From assembly GCA_024305405.1 (NCBI GenBank), contig JAKNDB010000088.1:3056001-3120000 (forward strand): 64,000 nt of DNA, written 5' to 3'. Origin of the DNA: Dirofilaria immitis (lineage: Eukaryota; Nematoda; Chromadorea; Rhabditida; Onchocercidae). Of this stretch, positions 12,851-26,000 are shown piece by piece. Made by a program: the position numbers and the translations under genes. Each line of letters begins with the position of its first letter. Position 1 is the first letter of the stretch. Under the pieces are notes generated by a model. The model had not been told where the DNA came from, ran no database searches, and worked only from the letters and a program-made list of their open reading frames with translations.

Positions 12851-14045
12851 TTATTCCATTCAATAATATACACATAAAATATATCAAAATTTCATTTAAA
12901 AATCACAAAATATAATCAGCTTTTTTTCTTCGATATAATGTGTTGATTTAATAAATAATGAGGATAATTTAGTGGAATGATTCGAGAGATAATAGTGCAA
13001 TTCGATCTCGAGATTAGCTATTAAAAGCAATGATGATTTAATTGGCTTTTTTCCAAGATTCATTCAATTGACATGGAAAATGATATGCCAATTCTGTGTC
13101 AGGATTACTACTCTTTTTTTTCATGAATTGAGAGATATTTTAATTAAAATTTTGGATTGAAGACAAATCTTCCTTCATCGTGAATATTTACTATTATTAT
13201 ATGTAATTGAATATTCAAAAGAAAAAATGTTGTTATTCAGTAAAATTAAAATTGAAAATAAATGTGAGGAAGATAAACGTCAAAATGTATTTTAAAAGAA
13301 ATCAAAATTATGTGAATTTTATAAGATGTATTTTTATTTGCATCTTCTTACAACAAGGTCAATGAGAAAAGTTTTCAAATATGAATGAATAATAGAAAAT
13401 TTTTAACCTTGAAATATAGTATGAGTCTATGGAATTAAACAAGCTAGTACTCTTTATAACAACTAACTACTACTTATTTGCTTTCCAATAATGATATTGG
13501 AAATTCAATTACCGTTATGAGCAATTTAAAAAATTCTTTACTTATTTATTTTTTTTTTTTTGAATTTCATGTTTCTCAAACGTATATATGCTATATGCTA
13601 CTACTATTACTACTTATGGGTCAATATAATTTATTGAATGGATAGCAGATAGTGATTTGTTTTTTAAAACGATCTGATTGATGTACAAATATATCATCAA
13701 ATAATATGTATAATTTCCTTCAATTTTTTAAAATTTTAATTTGTACAGAAAATTTTTACGCGGACGAATTTTTGAACCTTGAAAATTCCAGTTACCTTTA
13801 CCAAAACGTTCTTTGACCTAAATTTTTCTATAAGCCTTTTGTCGAACGACTCTTTCGAGGATAAATGCTTCTTCAATTTTTCAATATGAATGTAAATCGG
13901 TAACATCTCGTACTTTACCTTTCTATTCAGTATCTTTCTCTTCTCTCTTTCAAATTTCTTTTTCATATATAAATATTTCAGTGATTCTCACAATCACTGA
14001 ATTTTAATTGCCATATTCCAAAATTTGTGAATGCGATAAATCTTC
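12851..14045. other. Intergenic with a small hairpin
   Basis: AT-rich spacer with no exon-like stretch. A perfect 10-bp stem (TTCAGTGATT / AATCACTGAA, loop CTCAC) lies at 13977-14001, 46 bp before the next start codon. Confidence 0.5.
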
Positions 14046-14047
14046 AG
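14046..14047 (+). promoter_or_regulatory. Putative spliced-leader acceptor directly before ATG
   Basis: The sequence AAATCTTCAG|ATG places an acceptor-type AG immediately before the start codon of the secreted-protein gene, with no cis 5' exon visible. This is the usual arrangement for nematode trans-splicing. Inferred, not proven. Confidence 0.5.
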
Positions 14048-15437
14048 ATGTATGCGAGAAAGCTATTAATTATTATTATCAAATTGGCTACAATTATTGT
14101 TGGACAAGTTTGGCATCCATGCGAAACATATGATTCCTTTTATGATCCATATTCATATCAAGGTTTTTTTTCTTAAATTTCTTTTTATTAAATCAATTTG
14201 TTTGTTCAATTTCCTTTTTTTTTTTGATTTAATATATAAATTTCTTAAATCTTATTAGATATTATTGCCTGTTATTTGCAAATATCTGTTTGGCACTATA
14301 TGCAACATAACGTCAATAAGTCATTTTTTTGAAATTTTAAAACTTGAAAAATTTTTAGATTGAAATAGAATTATTCTCAAACGTTGTAAATAAGCTAATT
14401 AGAATAGAGTGAATAACTTTATTTTTTAAATGTATGTACATATATAAACAGATATTTAAGTACTTGAAAGTATAACTTTTAAATATCATTTTATAATTTT
14501 TGATGATAGGATTTGGATATGATGGTGGATGTGCCGATATTATAATGACTGATGTACCATGCCAACGATTCCTTGGACAGTGGAATCTATATCCGGACTA
14601 TCAATTGCAAAATTATAATACAAAATCATATATGATTGGTACTTATGTTTCATCCATAATTTTTGATAAATTTAAAAAAAATATAATAATAAATGGATTG
14701 AGCTTGCTGAAATACTTTCAAAAATTTTAAATTGCAATAAATTTTTAAGAATATTACGAGTCAAGTAGTTCGAGATAGTTTATGTTATTGCAGGACCGCC
14801 AAATATGATAGTACCATATGATAATGACAATGTAATATCTCAAACGCCCGAAATCCCGATGAATTTACTGGACCGTGGCATTTTGCTTGATAATGCAGAA
14901 ATGACAACAATAAGTAGCCATACTTTGGCTGCGAAATTCGTAGGAGCCAATATTCTCAACGATAAGAATAAGTTCATGGTAAAATAATGAAATTACAAAT
15001 TGATACTAAATGATCAATCATTCAATAAATTTTCGATTATTGGATGAGTATTTTGATGTAAATTACTATCTATGGAAAAGCGAAGAAAGATCTGGCCTAA
15101 TCGAATGGGCTGAATTGATCTCGAGATAGTCCAAATACTTTTTATTCATTGTGCAATCCAAACTTATTAAAAAGAAAGAAAAATAATAGAAATTTTATGG
15201 ATATTTTTCTTCTATAGCCATGAGGAAATCAATATTGATTGAAATGAAAAAACTTCTGAATCTTGTGAAATTTCAGGCTCGCGGTTGTTCCTATGACGCA
15301 AGTCATAATAGATGTGTCGACAGTCTTAATTTTTGTCAGGAAAATGCAAAAACTTTGGTGACAATTTAACTCACGATTGCAGATGTGTACCGGAAGATTT
15401 GCTAACTATCTTAGGATTGACTACATCTCGAAAATAA
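14048..15437 (+). CDS. Small secreted cysteine-containing protein, unknown family
   Basis: Four exons: 14048-14162, 14510-14638, 14794-14978, 15277-15437, about 196 residues if one missing base is allowed. The start follows an acceptor-like CAG. Residues 2-20 are a signal-peptide-like hydrophobic stretch (KLLIIIIKLATIIVG). The mature part is Tyr/Asn/Asp-rich with scattered cysteines (HPCETYD, GGCADII, VPCQRF) and ends with a Cys-dense tail, CSYDASHNRC...NFCQ-KCKNFG...DCRC. As written, the last exon stops early at 15367-15369. One base missing at GGAAAA (15339-15344) would restore the tail to a stop at 15435-15437, and because the tail keeps regular Cys spacing I think the longer version is right. 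I do not recognise the family. All intron phases are consistent. Confidence 0.65.
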
Positions 15438-18400
15438 TAATTCTATTTGTTATAATAATCCTAATAATCCTATTTGTTGTTGTCTGATAAACGTGGCATA
15501 ACTTTCTTATTATCGCGATGTGACTTGAATTTTAGAAAGATAAAAAAATTATTCTAAACCGACTATATTCACCACGGAAGGGGTGATCGAAAATTCAATC
15601 ATGTTGGAATTCTAATTTTTCATAGAAATTTTAACCTGCTTTTAAGCTATTATAAATTCCAATTTCAAAGTTGAGAATTTTGAAGTATAAGTTTTAACTA
15701 AATTATTTTTTTGTTTTGTTCTAAAATGATTCTAATTAAGATTGGCATGCTTTTATCTCATTTTTTCTTCGGTATTTTCTGATACAAATCTGAAATGCTT
15801 GTTGTCAAACAACTGATACAACTATTATGACATTGAATTGATTCAAATATTTCGGAAATCAGAACTAATGCACAGTACTTTGTTTCTCTTAAATTAGTGA
15901 TAATTTTAATTGCGTCTATAAGAGTTTTTAATATTTTCAAACTTATTAAGTCTTGTAAAACTTAAAAAAATTTGGGATGAGCAGAAATTGAAAAAATGAG
16001 AAAAAATGGATTTTAAATATTAAAAGACTCAGTACTTTCCTATTGAATAAATTCAAATGAATTTTTCTAAATTCAAAAGAAATATATATATATATATACA
16101 TATAGAAACAAATAATTACAGATATATATATTATAATTATTCCACATGGAATGTGTTTAAAAATAAGAAATTTACACACGATCAAATAAAAATAAATGTT
16201 CTATAATGGTAAATTATTCCAAGTGAATTATTCCAAAAAAATTTTTTTTATCTATCACAATTGCATTTCATTGTTTTCAATTACTTAGACATTTTTCGAT
16301 TCTAAATCGATTATGACAGTTATTGTTGTAGTCTCGAACTGAGCATACTGTATGCTAGAATTTTTCTTTGTTAAACAACTTTTCAAAATTTTATTTCAAA
16401 CTTATTCCCAAGCTTATAAAGAAAAAAATTCAAAATACATTTCATGAAGCAAATATTTCGGGTAGTAAAATAAGCAGCATTGAAGTTTATATTAATTAGT
16501 AATTTCGTGATATCATTTCCGTTGAGAACATTCAAGTGTTATGAATGGTAAATTCATCTTCAATTCATTATGTAACATGAAATTATTTATGTTTTTAGAA
16601 GTTATTTATTTAAAATTCTCCTGCTTGTCTTCAATTATTTTCAAATTTCGAATTTTTAATTTTTAAGATGTACGATGATGCGTTATGATAGTTTTCATTA
16701 ATACGGGTTATAAAAAACAGGAAGTGAAGAAAAGAATCTGAAATATTTGTGCTACCTTCTTAAATTTGTCCAGAATAACGCTTAAAATTTATTTGCTTAA
16801 AATTAGCATAATTGCGAATGTTTAAATGTCAGAAAGAATTTTTGGTAGATGGAAGAAATTTTTTGTTGTGTATATTTAAAATTCCGATGGAATGATCATG
16901 CAAGAGTCGAGAATTAAAGAAGCTATAAAATGTTGCTGTTATGATGTCAATTCAAAGGTCAGAAGGCAATCAGTATTGAATTGAAATAGTTCGAAACAAT
17001 TGGAAATGTTTAAAAATATGCACCGAAATGATCTATCAATAGCACATTTCATCCTAAACTTAACAAATTTTTTCTTCACGATATTTTTCAACTTATGAAT
17101 AAAAAAAAAAAAATTGAAATCATTAAGTAGTTATGTTCGTACGAAAAAGTATTACTGAAAAAGGTTCGACAGAAAAATATAGGAAGCAGTCAGGTAAATG
17201 TGTTATGTAGCAACCAAAACTATTGCCAATAATGCATTGCCAACCGATGCCATATATACTGTCAAATCTTTGCTTTAATAATTTAGCAATTTGCTGATAG
17301 TTGTAATTTTTGAATCGATTTGTTGTTGCACTAATTTTTGAGCAAAGGTCACTTTTGGTTTACTCATTTCAATACTCTGAAACATACATTTTATACTTTA
17401 ATCTTAATCTTCAGAAAATAAAAGATTATTGTTTTCATTTTGTATATTTGAGAACAATTGATAATGATAAATTGTACTAAGAGTATATTTGCTATGCAGG
17501 AAAATGATAAAAGCATTTGAGAGATTAGCTATGCATTCTTGTAGAACTTCTGATGTAAAATATTTGCAATTATTAAATACAACAATGAAATCGTATTAAA
17601 ATTGATGTATGCATATATTTCAAAGATAACTTTTTTAAATCAAATTCCCAATTATAGAAGAATAGATCATCAGATCGACCATTCTTTGAATTTAATTATC
17701 AGATATCAAATATTAAACATTTTTCAATTTTTCTCTTCAAAGAGCCTATCATATTTACCCTTATTCTGTCTGTCTCTTAATTCTATCAGCAAGCTATTAG
17801 AATACAATTGAAATTAAACCTATTCTCATGAAAATATAGGTATGAAAAGAGGATAAGACGAATGTTAATTAAAATTAAATGTCATGGAAAAAGAACTCAC
17901 ATAATTCATTTTTATTGCTTTTCGTATCTTATAATCCTTCTGTATTCATTTGACCGCTTGTACATATAATAATTTGTGAAATGATACTAAAAGACATGTT
18001 AAATTTACTCTTGGATAAGTTGTCTCATTTTGAAAATTTCAATTTAATTAAAATGTTAAATGCATAAGACGATACAATATTCTGCTACGCAATTCGCATT
18101 TTCATTTTCTCAGTTATAATATTTTTTACAAAACATTTCGTATTAATTGATAATATAAGTTAAAGTTATGTCACAAAAAATTTGTGCAATAAATTAATCA
18201 ATAGGTTTTATTTTTCAGATTGAGTTTCGCAGGAGTTACATGAATCGTGTAATTTTCAGATGTACATGAAACATACCATCATCTTATATTTCGTGTGTAA
18301 TGATAATCATTATATGTTTCATGGATTGATAATATGCATATTAGCATGAAGCACACAATCAAAACAATAAATTCGGCATTGTATTTTCTTAGATAAGTTG

Positions 18401-18979
18401 TCTCATTGTGAAAATTTCAATTAGAACATTTAATGTATGCAACGATACACTACTTTATTACAGCGGAAAGATCCAACAGATATTATAAGAAAAGGAAATA
18501 TGGCAGTAGGAATAATTTTAGAATGAATTCAAAAAGTTAAAGTAATACATTGAAGTTCTATCATAGCGGCCAATTTCTTTTTAAATAAATATTCTATTTC
18601 CTTTTGATCATATACTACGATTCGAATAATTTTGAACTCAAAAGCGATTTATTCATTTTTGAATTTGATATTCAAATAATATACATTTGCAAGCTTTCAT
18701 TAGATCTCGAGATCTCAAGACTCAATTATTTCGATAATAATAAAATGTTTTTACTTGTCCAACTCCACCTGCTTCACTATAGAATTTTCATTTTAACAAT
18801 ATCATCGTACTCTAATTAATGTCTTTTAATAGTTTCAATTCATTGTTTCAATCATAACACTGTATTAGGTAAATTTTAGCAAATTTTGGAAAAAACACAG
18901 TGCTCTTAAAATCTAAATTTATATTTAGCTTACACTGAAAGTAAACTTATTTAATAATTATGCCAATATCATCCGTCCA
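15438..18979. other. Intergenic; diverged direct repeat
   Basis: This 3.5-kb AT-rich spacer lies between convergent genes, with a short (TA)n at 16082-16098. A diverged direct repeat occurs at 18014-18090 and 18392-18460 (shared GATAAGTTGTCTCATT and TGAAAATTTCAATTA). No exon-like stretch with splice signals was found. Confidence 0.5.
18014..18460. repeat. Diverged direct repeat pair, about 70 bp, 378 bp apart
   Basis: Copies at 18014-18090 and 18392-18460 share GATAAGTTGTCTCATT, AAAATTTCAATT, a stretch around TTAA/TTTAATG, and ACGATACA. The region between them contains small inverted motifs such as TTACATGAATCGTGTAA. Possibly a decayed element. Confidence 0.45.
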
Positions 18980-21577
18980 CTATGTTTGACCTTGCCAAAA
19001 CATTGTTTTCTCATTCTCATTTCCTCCAAACTGATTTTCATCTTTCAAAATCTTCACATTATGATCTTCATCTGCTCTAATGTCCTCTTGAAATGGTGTA
19101 ATTTCTACCACAGCTGGTACCATATCTGATTTCATCACTGTTGTTGATATAGCGTTAATTGTTTCCATTTTCTGCCCATCAGTAGAAAGATTAGTGGAAC
19201 TTTCAGCAGAAGTTGGTTGTGCAGCTATTGATAACGCCCATCGTCCTTCTGCATCTGCTACTGGAATATGTTCTAGAAGAGCTGATAGTTGATCGTCTGA
19301 AAATTTGAAATTCCATTTTGCATTACTATTAGAAACACATTATCTGATGTATTTCTTTATTGGATATACCTTCTGTATAAAAATTTAATTAGAATAGTAA
19401 TAAATGTCTTGTTTTTTGGAAGTCTTAAGATTAAAAATCTGATTCAAAATTAAGCAATTCGAGTAAGACTTAAAAATTAATAATTAATTAAGATAGACAA
19501 AACGGACATGTATAGAGAAAGACAAGAGAGCACATGTGAACCAACCATCTTCAGTTTGTTGATCGTATGCATAATTTTCATCGTCATTGTAATCTTCAAT
19601 GGCAATCGTCTGCTTCTCTTGAGCAAAATTTTTGCTTGGTAACGGACTTGCACTAATGGTTTCTGCAACGCGAACATCTTGATCATCAGGAAGTCGATCA
19701 GCGGCGATAATCATGCCAAATGGGAAATGTTCTGTATCTGGTTGCACTTGATTATTATGCCAATATCCTTCGCTAACTGATTGATTGGCTATGCTTCGGT
19801 CCAGACCTGATTTAGTACTAACATGAATTCATTCATGACCTTGCCAATTGTTTAGTTATTAGAAATTTTCAAGTTTCCAGGGACAATAGCTATATTCTAA
19901 ATCACGTCCACTTCTTTGACTTTCTCTTTCAGTTTCGAAGTTTGGGAGTGCAATATGATTACTTTCAGTATAAGCGATCATTTGGAATTTACCAGACTGT
20001 ATTGATTTTTCGAAATGATCTGAATTAAAGGTCCAGTAAGATGTATTTGTGTAAAATACTCTGATAAATAATATACAAAATCATTGGCGTTATAAAATTT
20101 AATAATTAAAAAAAGAAACCTTGATATTTATCAGATAGTGATATTCTTTTTGAGGGTTCGCCACTGATTTGCTGATCTTGATCTTCTGCTCGATGTGAGT
20201 TTGAAGAAGTTTGGTGCAACTGAGTTGGTTGTTGATGCTGGGATTTAAATGTATGGAACTGTCCGTATTTTAGATGAAGTTGATTGCTTTGACTATCTCT
20301 TTCCGATTGTTTCGTCTGATGTAAAAGTCGTTGTTCTTGAACTGTCGTTTCTGGTCGGGTATAACCCTTTGTTGTTGCATCTGTTGAAGTGATTTTGAGG
20401 TTGTTTTCAATATTTTTCGATCTTTCTCTAGTCGTTTTAATTTTTCGAAATTCAAAAGCTTCCGATGTTTCAACTTTTCACGTCTAACTTCTTCAGATGT
20501 CTGAACATTTGCTAGTGAAGATCCATTAGAGAATGCATTAGTTTGATCTAAGTTCAAATATTGTCCTTGCAAAGATATCTGATGCTGGTTCGTATCATCT
20601 ACTCTTTCTTTCGGTACGCGATTTTGTGCAGATTGAACTGCTTGTTGATATTGTTGCAATTCTTGCTTATATATCATCATCGCTCGTTCATATTCGTCAC
20701 GACGTTGCTGCATTATCCTATCACGTTCACGCAAAGCTTGAGCACGTGCACGTTCATGAGTTTGCAATTGTTGAACATATGCTTCAATGTCTTTCGCATG
20801 AAGATCTTCAGGTGATGGAGCTGTAGAATAAATAGGACTGTCATAGGGCGTACTTTGTGATACTTCTTGAGCTCTTGAATAACTGGTTTGTCCTCTTGAC
20901 TGTTCAGAATGTCCATAATATTCCGTCTCACTAATCCCTATTCTTCCTTGACGTTCGTGTAACATTGGCACTCTCTCTGACGCTGGAGACAGATGATCAC
21001 GTTTATGTGATATCATGCCAATACTATATTCCTGTCTTGGATCTTGCTTAAAATGATTTGAAAACACTTTCCATTGTTGGGATGGACTATAATGAACCAA
21101 ATAATGATATCTTCTAGCCAGCTGACCATCTCGATGTTGGCCATTTTGTACACTCATTGGCCTTAATCTCTGAAATTATTAAAAGATTATTGCTATGAAG
21201 AAGTTTTTGATATAAAAAAATTATTTAGTCATTTATAGAATTGAATAATGTGTTTGATCTGTTTGTTATACTATATTTATTGATAGCATATCATTTGTTG
21301 CGGTCTATTAGCTTGGATTGTCTGTAGATTCAATTTGGCCTCCCAATTCAAATTTAACCACTGCTTCACTAATCCTTTATTTTTAATTCTGAATTATCAA
21401 CTGCGAGCAGATCAAAATAATTCGTAATGCTTAGGGTTTTCATATTTATAATCTTTAGATGAATCAAACATCTGGGGAAATGTTTGAAGATACCTTTCCA
21501 GGTAATCGTCCACTATATTGTAAACGACTTCTCTTTGCAAATAAGTCACGATACTGTCGTCCTTCTCTCGGCGACAT
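18980..21577 (-). CDS. Long Gln-rich, charged coiled-coil-like protein, unknown
   Basis: Five exons on the minus strand: 21577-21494, 21169-20120, 20058-(about 19910), 19806-19546, 19296-18980, about 620 residues. It begins MSPREGRQYRDLFAKRSR, continues with a His/Tyr/Ser-rich region, then a Glu/Arg/Gln-rich segment likely to form a coiled coil (THERARAQALRERDRIMQQR...), then a poly-Gln-like region, and ends with an acidic tail (FGGNENEKTMFWQGQT). No signal peptide or known domain is visible. The large exon changes frame near 20348-20359. The downstream Gln/His-rich text (QEQRLLHQTKQSERDSQSNQ) continues smoothly if one base is missing in the CCC or AAA there. The donor of exon 3 is ambiguous because several phase-1 GT sites are possible. 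An acceptor-like TTTTTAG lies 12 nt before the ATG. Confidence 0.7.
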
Positions 21578-21589
21578 AGTTTTATTATG

Positions 21590-21591
21590 CT
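21590..21591 (-). promoter_or_regulatory. Putative spliced-leader acceptor of the Gln-rich gene
   Basis: On the minus strand TTTTTATTTTTAG ends at 21590, followed by 12 nt and the ATG at 21577. The Kunitz gene on the same strand ends at 21880, about 290 nt upstream. This spacing would suit a downstream operon cistron. Confidence 0.45.
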
Positions 21592-21879
21592 AAAAATAAA
21601 AATCATGCGAAATATATTTTACTTATTGAAATGGAAGATTTTAACCGCAGTTGATAATCTTTATAGAAGTTTCAACTTTTGAAATTTTAATTTTAATCAT
21701 TTTGAAATTTCATTTTCTTTCGACTTCTTTATCTAACTACTATTTCAAACAATTGGAAGAAAATGATATCGCACTTTTGGAAGTAAGAGAGCAAGATTTA
21801 ATCTAGAAAAAAATGGAGATAGAAAATTTAGAACTCATTTTTAGACACTGAGAAAAACTGCCTTGCCAATCAGAAATGC

Positions 21880-23034
21880 TCAAGTTACAGAACTTTCAAA
21901 TTTCTTCTTTTTCTTCATTTCCTGATTCATACAGAAATCTAAATATTTCATGAAATCATCCATATAACGGACTTGATTCCTTTTCGGTTCATAAACGCAT
22001 CGCCGAAAGGTCATTTTGGTATCAGAAGTGCGATTATCTGCGAAAATTCCACAAATTGACATACAATGCATGTAAGAGTAAAACATATTAGAATTACCAC
22101 CACATCCTGACCACCAGCTGAAATTTCAAATTGTTCCAATTTTTGAATTTTAATGTTGTATTAGATTTTCAAATTGATATTAATTTGAAATTTTGAAATT
22201 TTTCAAAATTTTTCTAGAAAGTTTTGAAAATTTATTTATAAGACTTATGACATTTGCAAATTGACGATGCAATCAATGCATGAAACATTTCAATCTTTCA
22301 AGTTTTTATTGTAACATAAAATCCATAGATTGTAATTTATGAATTTTATTTGAATCTGATTGGCAATCAATACTAAAAAAATTTAGATCAGAAAAATAAA
22401 TTCTAAGAAACGAACGAAAGATAAAAAATTCTGCGAAATGAGATGTAGAAGTATCAACTTGTAAAGAAAAAAATAATAGAAATATATCTACCTGCAGACA
22501 CACTGTCGCGTTCGCATGTCAAAATACCAACGTTCAAAGTTACCAGCACAACTCCCGGGGTCATGTGGAAGAACACATCTTTTCTTCGGATCATCTAAAG
22601 ATTCATACTTGCACGCTCGGTTACATTCTGCAATATGTATCAACCAGTTAATCAAAAGAAATGCAATATTCGCACTCGAAAATATTTCATTAGTATACTC
22701 TAAGCATACTGCCATCAATTTTTAAACTTTCCGAGATTACAAGTCTCGTTATTCCGTCGATTGCTTCTCATGATAAACTTGAAACGACACCTTCAAATGA
22801 ATCAAAACGATTGTCGTTGCCTTCACAACCACCATAATGAAACTCTCGACATCGATGTGCATATCGATCATAGTACCATTTTGTTATGAATCCACGATCT
22901 TCACAAGTGCCTCTGTTAGGATAATGATTACATCGAGCATTTTCCAACATTTCTTGACCTCCGATACATTTTATCAATATAAATAATGCTGTACTCTTAA
23001 ATATTATTTCTAGTCCACTGTTACAAATATGCAT
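21880..23034 (-). CDS. Secreted protein with two Kunitz (BPTI) domains
   Basis: Three exons: 23034-22791, 22627-22492, 22117-21880, 205 residues. The start follows CACTTCAG|GTA. A signal peptide is likely (hydrophobic FKSTALFILIKCIGG). Kunitz domain 1 runs about residues 35-88 (ARC...GTCEDRG...HRC...YGGCEGN...EECNRAC) and spans the first intron. Domain 2 runs about 97-147 (KRC...GSCAGNF...RQC...SGCGGN...MHCMSIC). Each has six cysteines in the usual order. The residue after the second Cys, the P1 position of BPTI-type inhibitors, is Glu in domain 1 and Ala in domain 2, so neither looks like a trypsin inhibitor. A 58-residue tail with two further cysteines and a Lys-rich end follows. Nematode multi-Kunitz proteins often act in cuticle or host-protease interaction. 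The role here is not known. Confidence 0.88.
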
Positions 23035-26000
23035 TACCTGAAGTGCAATACTTTATACCAAATTTATTATTTGTCGACACAATGTCTGATAGTAAAGTAC
23101 CTGTTCAACATGGCATTATAAATTTGAAAACAAGAAGGAATTGAAGATTACGAAAAAGTAAGAGGAAAGAGGATACGGGCAGGATATATTCACCATCAAT
23201 ATGTGCTGTAAAATTGCTTTTCAACCTTTATAAGTTCAAGCAGAAATAACACCAATCATTCATTGTAACTATTTGAAATTTTCATTACTATTGCTTATCA
23301 AATTTACAATCTATCTTTTCTTCTATCATTTAGATATACGGTTTTCTGAATATATATATATTCTCATTGCAAACTTAAATTTTAAGCAAAATGTATGAAT
23401 GATTTTCTAGAGTTTTTTGATTTATTAATTATCGATAGGTTAGTAAGATTCAAACTAACCAAAGCCTACATTAATATAAATTATATCGCCATAAATTCCT
23501 ATGCCACAAACGAAGTTTCTCATCTAACGAATTTCTCCCGAGAACCATAATGGCGAAAATGAATGTCTGAACAGTCATGTATAATTCCGAATGAATTTGA
23601 AAAAGAAATAAGTTTTAATTTTAGCAACCAAATAATAACATCATATAAGCCTGATATAACAAAAATGAACCAAGCATTACAAATGAAGAGATTCTGGGAA
23701 ATGTGAACATGTTACTGGTAGTATTTGTGAAAATCAAAAGGAACACTAGAATTATTCATAGAAACAAATTATAGAGATAAAATTTCTGGTGGTGATCTAG
23801 GTATTGCTAACAATTTTAGCTTTAATCCTGCTGATATCGATGAGTTAAAATGCTTTTATATATTAGTGCGAGAAAAGGAATATTCAAAATTACTTGCAGT
23901 GAATTTATTAAAAAGCATTTTGTCATTCATTGAAATCAAGAAGAATCAAATTAAATCCAAAAGAAACGTTTGAAGCCTAAGCGTGAAATCCATACTGAAC
24001 AATATTGGAAGTTTGTATATGAATTCAAAATTGCATAAAATTTTAATAAAATTCAAACGAATTATTAGAAAGAATTTTGTGAATTTCTGTTCATAAGCTC
24101 TTGAGTTCTTCAAATAATGATAATAATTGTTATTCGTATAGAAGCAAAACACGAGCAAAATTGGTATTTAAAAAAATATGTGCAATTAGTAAGATACATC
24201 AATGCGAGGAGAATCTGTGACTTTAAAAAGATTCATCCTGGGAAAGAAGGAAGGAAGGGAAGGAAAAATATGTTAGTTCATATCCCGCGAAATGGCTCTA
24301 CCAGACATATTGCGATCCACGTTGTAGAACAGCTGCTGAATTGCAGTTCAGAAAGTACGTTCAATCAATTCATTGATGATATTTGCAAAAATCACTAAAT
24401 TTAATCTCTTTCTGCAGCATTAGATTAATTAATTATAAATATTATAAATGATAAAAATTTGATTAAATCGATTAGAAAAGGTTGATACAATGTGTTATTT
24501 CGATGTAAAGTTATTTATTTATTTATTTATATTATCACTTTTGTAACATTGTAACAAATCTTTCTTTTCAATCATCTGTTATAAAAATATATTTTTTAAT
24601 TATGAAGTGTGATATATGCAAATAAGTCTTTCAATGAATGCTTCAAGATGATGTTATATGCAATAATGGTTCGCCTCGAAAGCATCTTCTAAAAGTTTCA
24701 TTGATTTAAAAAAAATGACAAAATATTAATTGACTACTAATTATCGACATTTCTCTTCATTATATCAAAAGCTTAAAACGAGATTCCAGAAGCAAATAAA
24801 AAATAATAAAATTAAGTCTGCTAAATTTTAAATTATGAGTTATTTTACTTAATTATGATTATTATTTAGTCAAAACTTTCACTATAAAATTAATTTGGTT
24901 TTAAAACATACGTCCGTTTCGGTCAAATTTTAAAATTGATCGTCATAAGGATATTTTTATTTTTGACAAAATTATTTCCCTTTCTTTTTGTCATTTATAT
25001 TCTGTAAGTTTTATAAATAAATTTTACAGAGATATAATAGGAGTGTTGTGAACCTATATCCCCAATATCAGGTTTAGATTTTTTACTAAGAAATTATCAT
25101 ATCATCCTATTGACTAGTCTGAAAAATAACCATAAAAATGGCTTCTTTTTTTCTTTAACGTATCAGTGTCAATTTCATTAAATACGAAAGTAGCTGATAG
25201 GGAGAAAAAGTGTCTTCTCTTAATATCCAAGCTTAGATAATACTTTGACGAAGAAACAATGTAAAGTGGAATTTCAAATTATATGATTTTATGTTTCTCG
25301 AAAATCAAAAGCCCATCTAGGATTCGTTTATTTAGTTCAAAACGTTAAAAATTTGAAAAGGAGTAGTAAGAAATAGAAGATATTATAAAAAAGTTTTCTT
25401 TGAATTGTAATAAATGAAGAAACAGTGGCAGAAACTAAGAGATATTTATGTGCGATTTGTGATTTCTTACATCTATACAGAGAAGCCGACATTTATACGA
25501 CCACTCAATAAAAATAAATTTGTTTCGGCTGAAAGCTGAAATTTTATTGCTAGTAAAAGACTAGTAAAGTGCAGATAAAAAATTTGTTCAGTTGTAATGG
25601 AATGATAAGAAATATTCTTGCCTCGTCTACTGTTATTAAAAGAAAAAATTAAAATTTACTATTATCAATGTTACTAGTACTTTTATCGTTGATAACAGCG
25701 ATAACGTTATTATAACAATTTATTGAAATGAAAGAGGTTTATGATTCTATCAATATAAATTTTTTTTTCTTAGATAAATTTTTCTGGGATTAGTTTTTGT
25801 TTGAAATTGATATTGTCAATTCTCGAATTATTTTCAATGATGATGAGGCGTAATAAAATATGAGAAATATCGCACGACTTCTTATTGACCAAAAAAATAG
25901 ATCGAGTCTTAAGGAATTTTATTAATTCGTGGATTATTTATTGAATCAAACAAATAAAGCTAAACGAATATTTTAAGTGCAGATTAGGCACAATAAATTG

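Noticed and set aside
24117..24398. 93-codon plus-strand ORF
   Set aside because: An overlapping frame is equally open. No splice sites or family support for either.
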